Positions 8,186 through 18,027 of a DNA stretch of 64,000 bases are shown here, in pieces. Numbering within the stretch: the stretch's first letter is position 1; each line of letters opens with the position of its first letter. A program made the position numbers and the translations under genes. Origin of the DNA: Legionella bononiensis (GTDB lineage: Bacteria > Pseudomonadota > Gammaproteobacteria > Legionellales > Legionellaceae); the NCBI RefSeq assembly GCF_016786215.1, contig NZ_JADOBG010000010.1, positions 186,001 to 250,000 on the forward strand. Reading direction: 5' to 3'. The notes below the pieces were generated by a model. It was not told where the DNA came from. It saw only the letters and a program-made list of their open reading frames with translations, and did not search any database.

Positions 8186-10060
8186 TTATTCATCACGCCT
8201 CTCAGCAGCCAATAACTCCGATGACTCTTCCTTTTGTTTGTCTGGCAAAAAGCCGCCGACCTGAGCATCCCATAAGGTTTTATATAAACCACCGTTCTTA
8301 AGCAATTCGCTATGAGAACCATCTTCTACAATATGTCCATTATCAAATACTAATATCCGATCCATATGCAAAAGAGTGGATAAACGATGCGCAATAACCA
8401 AGGTTGTTTTTCCTTGCATCAGATCCCATAAACTATCCTGAATATTCGCTTCGGTGATGGAATCAAGTTGAGAAGTAGCCTCATCAAGCATTAAAATTGG
8501 AGCATTTTTTAATATAGCTCGGGCTATGGCAATACGCTGACGCTGTCCCCCTGAAAGCTTCACCCCTCGCTCACCCACCAGAGCCTCATAACCTTCTGGC
8601 AATTGACTAATAAATTCATGAGCATGTGCTTTTTGTGCGGCAGCAACAACTTCTTCATCCGTAGCATCAGCCCTGCCATAGCGAATATTATCCATTAAGC
8701 TGCGATGAAAAAGGGTCGGATCTTGCGGAATCATAGCAACAGCTGATCTCAGGCTATCCTGAGTGACCGACTGAATATCCTGACCATCAATAAGGATTTG
8801 ACCATCCAGCACATCATAAAGCCTTAAAATCAGGTTCACAAAGGTTGATTTACCACTACCCGAATACCCCACCAAACCAACTTTTTGACCCGGAGCAATA
8901 ATCACTGACTTATTTTGAAAAAGAGAATAGGCGCCATGATAATGAAATTTAACTTTGGAAAATTCAATATGGCCATGGGTGACCACCAATTGAGAAGCCG
9001 TGTTTCTATCCTTGATGCCATGCGGTATAACCAGAGCATTCAAACTCTGCTTGCATTTACCAAGGGCCTGGTTAAATTGATCTACTTGGAACATGGTGTA
9101 CCACATCATATGACCCAATTCCATTGAAAGACCGAGGATCAAAGCAAAATCACCAATACTGATAAGACCTTTGCCATACAAATGGATTAGGGTAAAGGCA
9201 GCACACCCCATCATCACGGCAATCATGCCGCCCTGCGCGCAGCACAATAAAACAATAAATAACTCTTTTCTTTGAAACGCATGTTGTACCAATCGAAAAT
9301 AGCGATTCATTCGATCGACCTCGTACCTCTGTTGAGAAAAAATACGGATATTCGATTGATTTCCTAAAGCATCAACCAGCTGACCAGAAAGCAGGGATTC
9401 ACTGCTTGCATGATCATCGGACAAATGAACCAGGCGTACTGACATCCAGATACTGAATGAAGCAAATGCAAAGAACCAGAGTAATAAAATATAAAAAAAC
9501 AGAACATTGACATGATAAGCCATAATAAAGGAAACAATCAGCAAGGAAGCTCCGCGGATAAAATCCACAGAAACTCGATGAAGAATAATTTCGAGATTAT
9601 CGGCAAGAGTAGTAATCTGATCGGAGATGCGCCCCGATAAATTATCCTGAAAAAATTGATGGGAAGATCCCAATACATAATCAAAAGTTTGGCTAATTAT
9701 TTGGTTTTTGATGATCGCTTCGTACTTATAATTCAAATACCCGAGCGTTCGCCAGGTTACATTGTCAAAAATTATAAAGTTCAATACCAATAATCCGGCT
9801 ATCCAATACAAAGAAGAAAGATCCAGACTTGTCTTTGATGCCAAGGTATTAATGAACGATTTAACCAATAAACTGTTAAATGGCCCCCAAAATCCAGCTA
9901 ATACAGCAAGCAGGATAAACACAATTACTCTAGATCGATAAGGCTTTAGAAAATGCCAGACAAAAGAACCTAAATGATTTGGCAAACTAGGTGCTTCAAA
10001 ACTGGTTTTTGAGGGATGAATACGGCTTATGTCTTTAAATTGAATCGGCTTATAGTTCAT
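8186..10060 (-). CDS. ABC exporter half-transporter (fused permease and ATPase)
   Basis: This 624-residue protein has an ABC_membrane domain (residues about 40-325, six hydrophobic segments) followed by an ATPase domain (about 355-590). Walker A is GYSGSGKST near residue 398, the signature is LSGGQ near 502, Walker B is ILMLDEAT near 523, and the switch histidine lies in VIAHRLS. Length and layout fit MsbA/MDR-type exporters that work as homodimers in the inner membrane. Substrate is unknown. No partner ABC gene is adjacent, and the gene upstream (10285-12933) is separated by 224 bases. Confidence 0.92.
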   Translation of the reverse strand: MNYKPIQFKDISRIHPSKTSFEAPSLPNHLGSFVWHFLKPYRSRVIVFILLAVLAGFWGPFNSLLVKSFINTLASKTSLDLSSLYWIAGLLVLNFIIFDNVTWRTLGYLNYKYEAIIKNQIISQTFDYVLGSSHQFFQDNLSGRISDQITTLADNLEIILHRVSVDFIRGASLLIVSFIMAYHVNVLFFYILLLWFFAFASFSIWMSVRLVHLSDDHASSESLLSGQLVDALGNQSNIRIFSQQRYEVDRMNRYFRLVQHAFQRKELFIVLLCCAQGGMIAVMMGCAAFTLIHLYGKGLISIGDFALILGLSMELGHMMWYTMFQVDQFNQALGKCKQSLNALVIPHGIKDRNTASQLVVTHGHIEFSKVKFHYHGAYSLFQNKSVIIAPGQKVGLVGYSGSGKSTFVNLILRLYDVLDGQILIDGQDIQSVTQDSLRSAVAMIPQDPTLFHRSLMDNIRYGRADATDEEVVAAAQKAHAHEFISQLPEGYEALVGERGVKLSGGQRQRIAIARAILKNAPILMLDEATSQLDSITEANIQDSLWDLMQGKTTLVIAHRLSTLLHMDRILVFDNGHIVEDGSHSELLKNGGLYKTLWDAQVGGFLPDKQKEESSELLAAERRDE

Positions 10061-10284
10061 GATGTACTCTTAAGTATGTCTGTCAGGACAATAAAAAAAA
10101 CAAAAAGTCAAAAATGACTTTGTTCGCTTTGCCCTAGAGATTGGGCGTACTTAAGATGTAGTTTTCATGACTCAATTAACCTGCTTTTGAATGATTTTTC
10201 TAATTAACAAGCAATATTAAAATAAATTAATCAGGAATGTCAATGTTATGCTCCTAATTATATTTCATCACCAGATTTTTACTG

Positions 10285-12933
10285 TTATTGCTCCCATGGT
10301 GGTTTAGGCGTTGTTAAAAGCGGGGTATGCCTCTGTTGATCCTCAGCCTCAGAAGAAGCAGACAAATCAGATGTTGTATCCGGAGCTTCATCTGATCGTG
10401 CTTTTTGAAGTTGCTCTTTAAAGTGCTGCGTGACTGCTTTTGTCTGGTACGCTTTGTCTTTTAATTCTGGCATTAGAATTTTGGGATTCATTCCATGGAA
10501 ATCCGTTCCATCCAACTCCTCCACATTACGTGCGAAGCCATAGGTTGGAAAAAAATAATTTAGCGCAGGTGCCAAGGTTTTGGGTAATACCTGTTCAGCA
10601 AGAATATGTCCATTACGAGAGTTGGCGCAATACACTGTAGTTGAAATGCAACGTCCCGTTTCAGGATCTATTTGTGCACCAAACCCTGCCCTCCATTCAT
10701 TCATATCCCCAGTATGATAAGCTCCAATCACTTCTTTTTGATCATTTTTTACAAGTCCGATGCCCAATCCCCAACTCACATGTTTCCTATCCTCGTCATC
10801 AACCCGTACCTCGTCAACGAGCTTATCCTCTGACTGAGGGAAATAGTCCTTTTTCATCGAAAACACGGGCTTCACCAGTTTGAACGCATCATTCAACTTA
10901 TCATCATTGATCCAGGACGTTATAAACCGGGCATAATCTGACGCTGTTGTCTTTAAACTATTCGCGGCTACAAGCTCAGGTCCATAAGTAGTGTGAGGCA
11001 TATTTAAAGCATGAGGTCCAAATACATTGGCCCAGGCTAATGATTCCAAATCAGAATCTGTAACCGCCTTAATGGCCACTTGCAGACAATCGATACCAGG
11101 TCCAGAATAGGCATAATGTGTACCCGGTTCGAACTGAAATGCATAAGGTTCTTGAGCCACAATATGCAAGCCAGTTCTATGAGACAGAACCATCTCAGCA
11201 TTTAACTTTTTTGCCCATTCATGATACTCAGGTTTAAATTTTTTAAGAAAAGGATTTTCATCATCAGGTACTGTTGTTCCATGTTCATCTCGAAACACGG
11301 CATACAAAGGAGTGTGTAAATTAAATCCACTGTTGAATTTCGTGAATGTTCCAAAACCCGGTATGGCTTCATCCGCTTTATTCGTTGCCATCAGTTTTAA
11401 GACCAAATAGGCGAATACCGGTTTACTGAGAGAGGCAGCGCCAAACACTGTCTCTGCGTCAACAGGACTTGCAGTAGTTTCTTTACTGCCTTGAGTCGTT
11501 CCGATAGACATAGTCGAAATTGCCTCATGTCCGTATGAAGCAATAGTCGCTCCGGGAATTTTGGCTGAGGTCATTAATTGTTGTGTTGATTCTCGCGTTA
11601 CCCCATTCAGTTCATCAACTTCAGTCACGTCAAGCTGAACATCTTTCAAAAATGCTGGCCCAGGATGTATTTGTGGCAAAAATTCTGCAAGACCGGTTGA
11701 CCAGGGTTCTGCGACATGCCCTCCATTATGAAGTCTGCATCCAATACCTAACTCTTTGGCTAATAACATGGTTGCTTGTGCCAAAGGTTCATCACCTAAT
11801 CCACGATCACCAGTTTCTTGAATTCCAGCCTGTAGTTTGACATTAACTTCACCTTTGGGTACTTCCCGTTTGGAAAGCTCGTCATAGCCAGTTTTTAGCA
11901 TGTGTAATAAATAATTTTGCTCTTCTTTATTTGCCAGAGGCGCTCGCCAGGTTCTATCGTCTTCATAACTCACAGCACCCTGACTCACTTCACCATTTAA
12001 TCTTGAAGTGGATGGTCCCCACCAAACCGCAGGTGATTGAGCAATCACTTGACCATAAATATCGGGATGCATTTTAGCGGTATACAATGCCTGAAGACCG
12101 CCCATACTTTGTCCACATACCCCTGTTTTCCGGGGATCAGTAGTAACAGGTATACCGGCTTGTCGTAAAGCGCCAGGTATACGAGCAAGAATCGCATCGG
12201 TTTGTAGATCACAACTGTATTCTTTAAGCCTTGGCATAGACACCCATTTCCCATTCTCCATAGTGGGTTGTACAGGTGATACAAATACTGCGATGACAGG
12301 CTCCATGGTACCTTCAGCGATTAAATTATCCAGAATATTGTGTGTGCCCATGCTATTTCCAAAAGCATCCTGACGTAAATGCATGTCTCCATCCAGCATC
12401 ACTTGAACAGGGTACTTTTTTGATGCTGATGACGTATATCCCGCTGGAAAATAGACTTCAACGAATTGCTCCCCTGATCCTAATTGATAATGCTCATCCA
12501 CCTTCCCGCTTAAAATACCCTCTGCATTAAGCACACGTGTTTCAATGCTGCCTTTGTTTTCCTGAGACAACTTAGGATTTTTATAAACAGAATTAACTAT
12601 TTTTCCATTTGATAAGGCAATTTTGTTGATAATATTCGGTTTTTGAGACAACTCTCCTGGCTTCACATCTGGATGCATAAAAAAATCGCTACTCTCATTA
12701 GGAGCCATAGACCTGCTTGCAATCCATGAACCATTCATCTCTTTGGTCATAGAAAGCATATGATCTGTTCCATATGCATCACGATAGCCGAATAACATTT
12801 CCTTAGGGATTGGAGTCTCAAGATTTGGCGTATAAATAAATGTTGCTGTAAGCTCTGGTGAAGTAGCATCAATAACTACTTCAACTATCCCTGCGCTTGC
12901 GCCGGTTACAGCTAGCTTGATGGATTCTGGCAT
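10285..12933 (-). CDS. Fusion of enterochelin-esterase-like hydrolase and serine beta-lactamase-like domain
   Basis: This is an 882-residue, two-enzyme protein. Residues 1-130 look like the N-terminal sandwich of Fes-type esterases. Residues 150-425 are an alpha/beta hydrolase with nucleophile Ser276 in GQSMGG and probable His406 in GGHVAEPW, as in Fes/IroE trilactone esterases. Residues 440-845 are a class C beta-lactamase/penicillin-binding-like domain: SLSK (catalytic Ser501, Lys504), a YAYSG segment for the YxN-type motif, and HTGD in place of KTG. There is no signal peptide. The C-terminal 40 residues are low-complexity. A role in siderophore or cyclic-ester hydrolysis is inferred only from the Fes-like half. 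Confidence 0.8.
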   Translation of the reverse strand: MPESIKLAVTGASAGIVEVVIDATSPELTATFIYTPNLETPIPKEMLFGYRDAYGTDHMLSMTKEMNGSWIASRSMAPNESSDFFMHPDVKPGELSQKPNIINKIALSNGKIVNSVYKNPKLSQENKGSIETRVLNAEGILSGKVDEHYQLGSGEQFVEVYFPAGYTSSASKKYPVQVMLDGDMHLRQDAFGNSMGTHNILDNLIAEGTMEPVIAVFVSPVQPTMENGKWVSMPRLKEYSCDLQTDAILARIPGALRQAGIPVTTDPRKTGVCGQSMGGLQALYTAKMHPDIYGQVIAQSPAVWWGPSTSRLNGEVSQGAVSYEDDRTWRAPLANKEEQNYLLHMLKTGYDELSKREVPKGEVNVKLQAGIQETGDRGLGDEPLAQATMLLAKELGIGCRLHNGGHVAEPWSTGLAEFLPQIHPGPAFLKDVQLDVTEVDELNGVTRESTQQLMTSAKIPGATIASYGHEAISTMSIGTTQGSKETTASPVDAETVFGAASLSKPVFAYLVLKLMATNKADEAIPGFGTFTKFNSGFNLHTPLYAVFRDEHGTTVPDDENPFLKKFKPEYHEWAKKLNAEMVLSHRTGLHIVAQEPYAFQFEPGTHYAYSGPGIDCLQVAIKAVTDSDLESLAWANVFGPHALNMPHTTYGPELVAANSLKTTASDYARFITSWINDDKLNDAFKLVKPVFSMKKDYFPQSEDKLVDEVRVDDEDRKHVSWGLGIGLVKNDQKEVIGAYHTGDMNEWRAGFGAQIDPETGRCISTTVYCANSRNGHILAEQVLPKTLAPALNYFFPTYGFARNVEELDGTDFHGMNPKILMPELKDKAYQTKAVTQHFKEQLQKARSDEAPDTTSDLSASSEAEDQQRHTPLLTTPKPPWEQ

Positions 12934-13221
12934 CTGAATTTAATCTCAGTAAATTCATAGTATAGTTTAAAGAACTAGTGGCATTGTTTCCTTGTGGATT
13001 TAATTTACGCAATATTTTCAGTAAATGTTCCATAGTTCCTGGAACAACATCTGTTTTTAGTTTTTAAAATGATGCCATTAGATATAAATTAGAATCAGAA
13101 CTAATCGGATTAAATAAAAACCCAAAATAGCACCTAAAAAACCATTTTAATCTAAAATTAAATAAACCTGGATGTTTATATATGAAAAGAGGTTCAATAA
13201 TCCTATCAAGAGGAACTCGCT

Positions 13222-13686
13222 ATGAAAAAATTTCTATTACTTACCCTGATGATTTTTTGTGGTGTTGCCTTTTCTGCTAATGAAAGCTTTTTGTTTTTTC
13301 AAACAGCTACTGAAGGAAACCTTAAAAAAATGAATAATAATCATTACCTTTTAACAATACAACATGCACCCAAATATGTTAATTATTTTTCAGATAGGCC
13401 CGTTAGAAAATCAGGCATAATTAAACTTGCAGAATTTAATTCATTCTGGACGAACGAAGAAATAAAAAATAATTTTAAAACGAATCCACCGAATGTGGCC
13501 CTTGTTTTAGTTGATGAACAAGGTAAACGCCAAGACTTGATAGCCATAGCGACAAACCCCACCCTATCTAAAGAACAATTGACTTACGAGCTTCAACCCA
13601 TAAAATCACAAAACGTATATACCGGACCATTCAAATATATGCTTATGGTTACTGATGATATTCATTGGAATCCAGGTGGATTTTAA
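13222..13686 (+). CDS. Small secreted protein of unknown function
   Basis: This 154-residue protein has a clear signal peptide (MKKFLLLTLMIFCGVAFSA). AGAGGAA lies upstream of the ATG. The mature part is predicted beta-rich and has no cysteines, arguing for a periplasmic or secreted soluble domain. I recognise no family. It ends 15 bases from the convergent RF-1-like gene. Confidence 0.65.
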   Translation: MKKFLLLTLMIFCGVAFSANESFLFFQTATEGNLKKMNNNHYLLTIQHAPKYVNYFSDRPVRKSGIIKLAEFNSFWTNEEIKNNFKTNPPNVALVLVDEQGKRQDLIAIATNPTLSKEQLTYELQPIKSQNVYTGPFKYMLMVTDDIHWNPGGF

Positions 13687-13701
13687 ATTGTCTCATGGTG
13701 T

Positions 13702-14070
13702 TCATTCGCTATCGATAGCGCGAGAAAGAGAGCAATTTTTACGGGATTTTCTCGCGCGTCGCTTTTTTTGACGTTTAATCTGTTCAATGCGTTCTTGTTT
13801 TTTTGTTTTTTCATTAGTGAAGGCTGCTTGAAATTGTTCACAAAGCCTCATTCGTGCAAAATATCGGTTATCCTCCCTACTTCTGGATTCCTGACACTTT
13901 ATTTCCAAGCCAGTTGGTAGATGTTTTAAATAAACGGTTGACGCTGTTTTCTGAAGTTTTTGCCCACCACTGCCGCTACCCAGTATAAATTTTTCGATAA
14001 GATCCTGTTCATCAATATGCAGGGCTTTCATTTTCTCCGTCAATTTATCTATTTTTTCTTTGCTAATCAT
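13702..14070 (-). CDS. RF-1-domain (GGQ) peptidyl-tRNA hydrolase-like protein
   Basis: This protein of about 122 residues has a release-factor catalytic motif, GSGSGGQ (residues about 31-37), followed by the usual hydrophobic strand and a charged segment (QESRSREDN). It ends in a lysine/arginine-rich tail (KRQKKRRARKSRK). This is the layout of stand-alone RF-1-like proteins such as ArfB/YaeJ and mitochondrial C12orf65 (MTRFR). These hydrolyse peptidyl-tRNA on stalled ribosomes and bind through the basic tail. An ATG at 14070 is chosen; a GTG two codons upstream is also possible. Neither start has a strong RBS. Confidence 0.85.
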   Translation of the reverse strand: MISKEKIDKLTEKMKALHIDEQDLIEKFILGSGSGGQKLQKTASTVYLKHLPTGLEIKCQESRSREDNRYFARMRLCEQFQAAFTNEKTKKQERIEQIKRQKKRRARKSRKNCSLSRAIDSE

Positions 14071-14139
14071 GGACACGCCATTAAGTTCGATGCTGCTTGG
14101 GTTATAAATCGAGGTTATACCAATAGCACCATTGTCAGT

Positions 14140-14715
14140 TTATGCAGTCGGTGACACACTATTTAATTGTTCCAGCTTAACATAATGAGCCTGTTCTAAT
14201 AGACTTTGATGGCATTTTTCAAAAACTTTTATAGGAACGTGTGTCTCAAAATCTAAAATCTTCAGAAAGTTTATTTCTAATCGATTCAGTTCTGGTAATG
14301 AGATTCCCACAATTTTTGAGATAAACTTATTATTATAAAATAAGTCCATAAGTTGCTTATAAGCCAAAAGTAAAGAACAGGCAGTTAAGCGGTGTACATT
14401 CATTTCGTTCAATGAAGAATCAGGAACCTTCTCTAAATATTTATTTAAATAGATCACTAAAAGAATATAGATACTCGGCTCATCAGTAAGATACTTCAAA
14501 AACCGGAATAGATAGTCCTCAATAGTAATTGGGGGCTTATTTTTACCCGTATAGTCATCTTGTGTATACGATTCAGCATGATTTGTACTAACACTCTTCG
14601 TTAATAAAGAAGCAATAGTTTCAATAAGAAATTTGGTACTGATATCACTTATTTTGGGAATCTCAGTGCCTGGTAGTGTTTGAATCTTCTTGTCTTTTGA
14701 AAAGAAGAATTTCAT
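14140..14715 (-). CDS. Pho80/PCL-type (P-type) cyclin-domain protein
   Basis: This 191-residue protein starts at an ATG with AAAGGAG six bases upstream. Residues about 60-165 match the fungal and protist Pho80-like cyclin box in order: PPITIEDYLFRFLKY, then ILLVIYLNKYL, then NVHRLTACSLLLAYK, then DLFYNNKFISKIVGISLPEL, then LNRLEINFLKILDF. The VHRL, YNN, K-V-G, ELN-LE and LDF positions are the family's hallmark residues. P-type cyclins activate Pho85/CDK5-like kinases in eukaryotes. A bacterial copy is best explained as a host-derived effector that binds a host CDK. That role is inference; the family match is strong by eye. Confidence 0.82.
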   Translation of the reverse strand: MKFFFSKDKKIQTLPGTEIPKISDISTKFLIETIASLLTKSVSTNHAESYTQDDYTGKNKPPITIEDYLFRFLKYLTDEPSIYILLVIYLNKYLEKVPDSSLNEMNVHRLTACSLLLAYKQLMDLFYNNKFISKIVGISLPELNRLEINFLKILDFETHVPIKVFEKCHQSLLEQAHYVKLEQLNSVSPTA

Positions 14716-15773
14716 TGTTACTCCTTTATAAGCCAGAATAAATTTTTATACTGTTTAAAGTCTCAAAACAATTCGTATACTCATGCTGCTCCTGAATAAT
14801 GCGGGGATGAATTAAGTAGCAAACTAACCGGGATGCAAGGCATATAAGTAATTGCTGCATTCATCGGACTGTTCAACAATACTTTAAAAACGTGATCGAA
14901 TTATTTCGGAATAAATTCCAGGCGCAAGTCTAAAATATTTTGCTCTTTGTGTCGACTATTTGAGATGTTGGGATAAAAAATGGGCTCTGATAAATCACCC
15001 ATCACTCATTGAATTTTAAGAGTTGATGATGCTTAAGAAACTCAAAAGTGTTCTCAATGTTCTGATACGATTCATCCCAAAAAACCACACTACAGGAGCT
15101 GTCTAAAAGACTATTTGCCTGTTTCAAGGTTTCTCCGGATGTAACGAAGTAAGTGGTATTATTTTTAATATTAATCTGAACTTTCAGCTAGCCTATAGCC
15201 TAATAAATTACAATGAGGCTACACCCCATAAGCAAAGATAGGGATACTCTCTAGTCCGTAAAAGACGCATTAGCACACTGGTGACTCACCCGTTTAAAGC
15301 AATGGAATGGGGTGTTCGGTTGCATTGATGTAGGCAGAAAATAAAATAACCAACTTATTAGGTACAATTGAATCGTTAGAGTCCAAAATCCAAGAGTTAC
15401 TATCAAAACTAATACATGAGAATTAATATGTCCGGGCCTACACTAAATCACGTCATGTCGATTGATGCGCATCCAGTTAGCCTTAAATTTTAGTTGCCGA
15501 GGTAATAAGATTTCCTCAATGCGAAATCTGGATAAATTAAAGTTGATTTGCAATGTTGCCAGTGTAAAATGATATCTCCAAGACTTATGAAAAACGCCAA
15601 TCTATTTGTTACACTCGATTTTTGATTCAGTCATTTAGTTAATCTAAACTCTCTCATCAAAAATTGAGTTTGCCCGACTTTTGTTTTTTTCATAAATCCT
15701 GTTTTCTTCTTATTACTCGTTATAAATTGAGTAGAAAGTAATGTTTTATCAATAAAAAAATGGATTGTTCACC
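14716..15773. other. Long non-coding stretch
   Basis: About 1 kb without an intact gene. It holds a short decayed reading frame on the minus strand (15002-15175) and otherwise AT-rich sequence. The last 150 bases should contain the promoter of the outer-membrane protein gene at 15774. I see no tRNA, insertion sequence or REP copy here. Confidence 0.5.
15002..15175 (-). pseudogene. Short gene remnant
   Basis: An open stretch of about 57 codons ends at a TGA at 15002-15004. It encodes a protein-like sequence (FVTSGETLKQANSLLDS, then VVFWDESYQNIENTFEFL) with no start codon or RBS. A stop cuts it at the N-terminal side, and the neighbouring frame is open just upstream, suggesting a frameshift. 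I recognise no family. It is probably a decayed C-terminus. Confidence 0.25.
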
Positions 15774-16724
15774 ATGAGGATTATCAACTTATTAATTGTA
15801 ATGTTATTTTGTTTGAGTGCAGCACGCGCAGACGGAATAGAACAAATTCAATCAAAGCAGAGGTTTTCATTAGATGTCAGTTGGTTGTATTGGCGCCCAT
15901 CAGGGGCTACCAGTGATTATGCTTCCATCACAGACCTACAAGGAACACATGCTAGTGTTACTCCACTATCAGTTCAATCAGACTATTCGTCAGGTTTTAG
16001 TATAGATACCTCGTATCTATTCACTAATAATACAAATGATATTGCTTTCTCTTATGTAAATTTTAATCAAAATTATAACGATGGGCCTCATCATGCAGTT
16101 GGTAGAGTTACCACTGTCGAAGTAGCGCAGCCTATATTAAAATCAAATATTTATGATGAGACATATGCAAACCTTAATTATAATTATGATGCCTATGAAT
16201 TAAACACGGGTTATTTAATTCAATGGCAGCAGTTATCATTAAAGTTACTGGCAGGCTTACGTTACGTGGAACTCTCATCGGATATCAAATCGTTCTATGG
16301 AATGAATAATGGATCTAGCCTCACACATTTAATTGAATCGGATACTAAGGCCCTTGGTCCAACCCTTGGCGTAAAGATTACTTACCCTGTTGTTAAAGGT
16401 ATTACACTCAAAGCTATGGGTGAAACCGGATTATTAGTCGGTACAACAGATATACGAGCTTCAGCAGTTAATACCTCTGGTTTTCCATTTTTAACTGCTG
16501 TAGACGGAGCAAATAATCGACATACATCGCTTCCTTTCTATGATATAAAATTTGCTTTAGAAAAAGCTTTTACCGTGAATATAGACAAGCAGTTTGTATT
16601 ACAAGCCGGATTTTTTGGCACCTATTATGAAAACGCATACATCCGCCGAGATTTGACCAGCTCAGCACAAGAAAAGTCTATTTCCTTTTATGGACCATTT
16701 GCAAGCATTGGCTTCACTGTGTAA
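15774..16724 (+). CDS. Legionella-type major outer-membrane protein family beta-barrel
   Basis: The protein is 316 residues from the ATG at 15774; a TTG three codons earlier is less likely. It has a signal peptide (MRIINLLIVMLFCLSAARA) followed by an early SLDVSWLYWRPSG segment. That segment, the alternating amphipathic strands and the long extracellular-type loops are typical of the Legionella_OMP (major outer-membrane protein) family. The C-terminus ends in a strand (GPFASIGFTV). It should be an outer-membrane porin-like barrel. The gene is monocistronic and convergent with the second barrel gene. Confidence 0.82.
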   Translation: MRIINLLIVMLFCLSAARADGIEQIQSKQRFSLDVSWLYWRPSGATSDYASITDLQGTHASVTPLSVQSDYSSGFSIDTSYLFTNNTNDIAFSYVNFNQNYNDGPHHAVGRVTTVEVAQPILKSNIYDETYANLNYNYDAYELNTGYLIQWQQLSLKLLAGLRYVELSSDIKSFYGMNNGSSLTHLIESDTKALGPTLGVKITYPVVKGITLKAMGETGLLVGTTDIRASAVNTSGFPFLTAVDGANNRHTSLPFYDIKFALEKAFTVNIDKQFVLQAGFFGTYYENAYIRRDLTSSAQEKSISFYGPFASIGFTV

Positions 16725-16973
16725 TCGTATTAGAAATTATAGCGAAGCATCATTCTTCGTGACACACAAGCATGATACATAGCCAATCGGCGAGCCTGGT
16801 GGATCAATTCTCCAGTCTCGCAATACCATCCATGCGTCTGGAGAGGAGGCCATTCCCTTCCTCCATGACTTCGAGGCACAGTGCTTGAGTGTCAATGAAC
16901 AATCCCATTTAACAATGCGCCTAGAAATCGTCACCCAGGCACTTTAAAACAGCAAGGGAAGATAATAGGGAGC

Positions 16974-17804
16974 TTACTCAAAGAATTTTTTTATCCCAAT
17001 CATTACTGGAAGAGATATGATTCCACCAGAGTTACTAATACTTGCTCTTTGAATAGGACGAATGACCACCATCTTTTCAATTAGGTTGTTTCCTAATAAA
17101 CCATCACTGGCCATGATACCCACTTTTACAAAAGCAGAAAGACTGTCCTGAATATCCATTAATAAGCCCATATACAATCCACCGGAAATACTGGAACTGG
17201 TTTTGTAAAATATAGTGGTGGTTTCACTACCAAAGGTAACTGGCACACCATTTAAGCGATCATTCGAGGCAATTATTTCTGGCCGATAGCTGCCACCAAC
17301 TTTAGCCCCTACAAATGGGTAAATAGTTTTATTAGCCAAGGTAAAGTTAGAATCAAAGTAAAAGGTGCTTAGTAAATACCCAGAAAAGGATTGATATTTG
17401 CTGTATGTTTGGTCCAAAAATCCAACAGCGGTATTACGTTGATATCGTTGGCTTCCTGCATAGGTTCCTTCAAATTCCACCCCCCATTCCAAATTATTAG
17501 TATAAGCATAATTGATGCTAGCACCATAAAAATAATGGGTATCAAATAACTTATCAAAATAATAATCATTGCCTACACCTAAAACTCCAGAGATATTGGG
17601 TTGACCTTCGAGATTGATACCACCAAGTCGAAGGACTTTAGAGGGATCAGAAAATCGCGTATAACTAGCACCACCATCTAAAGCCATATTCCATTTCCCA
17701 GCAGTTAATGGATGATGAGTATCTCCCATAGTTCCGCCGTAAAGAGAATGAATAAAACAAATACCCAGGGTTAATAAGACATTTTGTAACTTGAGAAATC
17801 TCAT
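16974..17804 (-). CDS. Outer-membrane beta-barrel protein
   Basis: This 276-residue protein has a signal peptide (cleavage near SLYGG-TM) and an RBS (AAGGAC) upstream of the ATG. The mature protein is rich in Gly, Tyr and Ser with alternating strands (GASINYAYTNNLEWGVEFEG) and ends in a phenylalanine-containing strand (IGIKKFFE). This fits opacity/OmpA-like barrels seen in several Legionella paralogues. A role in the envelope is inferred. The 250 bases after its stop hold only an unclear 34-codon remnant-like frame near 16800-16905. Confidence 0.75.
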   Translation of the reverse strand: MRFLKLQNVLLTLGICFIHSLYGGTMGDTHHPLTAGKWNMALDGGASYTRFSDPSKVLRLGGINLEGQPNISGVLGVGNDYYFDKLFDTHYFYGASINYAYTNNLEWGVEFEGTYAGSQRYQRNTAVGFLDQTYSKYQSFSGYLLSTFYFDSNFTLANKTIYPFVGAKVGGSYRPEIIASNDRLNGVPVTFGSETTTIFYKTSSSISGGLYMGLLMDIQDSLSAFVKVGIMASDGLLGNNLIEKMVVIRPIQRASISNSGGIISLPVMIGIKKFFE

Positions 17805-17844
17805 AAAAGTCCTTGTAAATTAGTAAATACAAACTGAGATAAAT

Positions 17845-18019
17845 TCAATTGAATGATGCCGTGAAAGATGTTTTAAAGCAACCGTATACGGTTCAAGCGC
17901 TTTATGAACCAGTTATCAGCCAAGCTGTATCTGAGGAATTAACTTTAGCTAAAGAAGCAGTTAATACTATTGATGAAACGATCAAATATAGTGAGGGTTG
18001 GCTGAAAACTAAAAAATAA
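17845..18019 (+). pseudogene. C-terminal tail remnant of a hybrid histidine kinase (Hpt end)
   Basis: A 58-codon open stretch ends at TAA 18017-18019. Its last 21 codons (EAVNTIDETIKYSEGWLKTK) match the C-terminus of the hybrid kinase encoded at 40746-43097 (QAVNTIDETIKYIEGWLRTG) almost residue for residue, and the DNA is similar. The first part (TVQALYEPVISQAVSEELTL) does not match, so the join looks recombinant. No convincing start or RBS is visible. It is evidently the footprint of a lost third kinase paralogue or a recombined copy. Confidence 0.6.
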
Positions 18020-18027
18020 CGAGGTAC

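Noticed and set aside
16737-16934. 65-codon minus-strand frame between the two barrel genes
   Set aside because: There is no RBS, and a neighbouring frame (MGLFIDTQALCLEVMEEG) reads at least as protein-like, so any gene here is decayed and cannot be placed in a frame.
17369-17569. Hydrophobic 66-codon minus-strand frame
   Set aside because: It overlaps the outer-membrane protein gene in another frame; the hydrophobicity is a by-product of that gene's codons.
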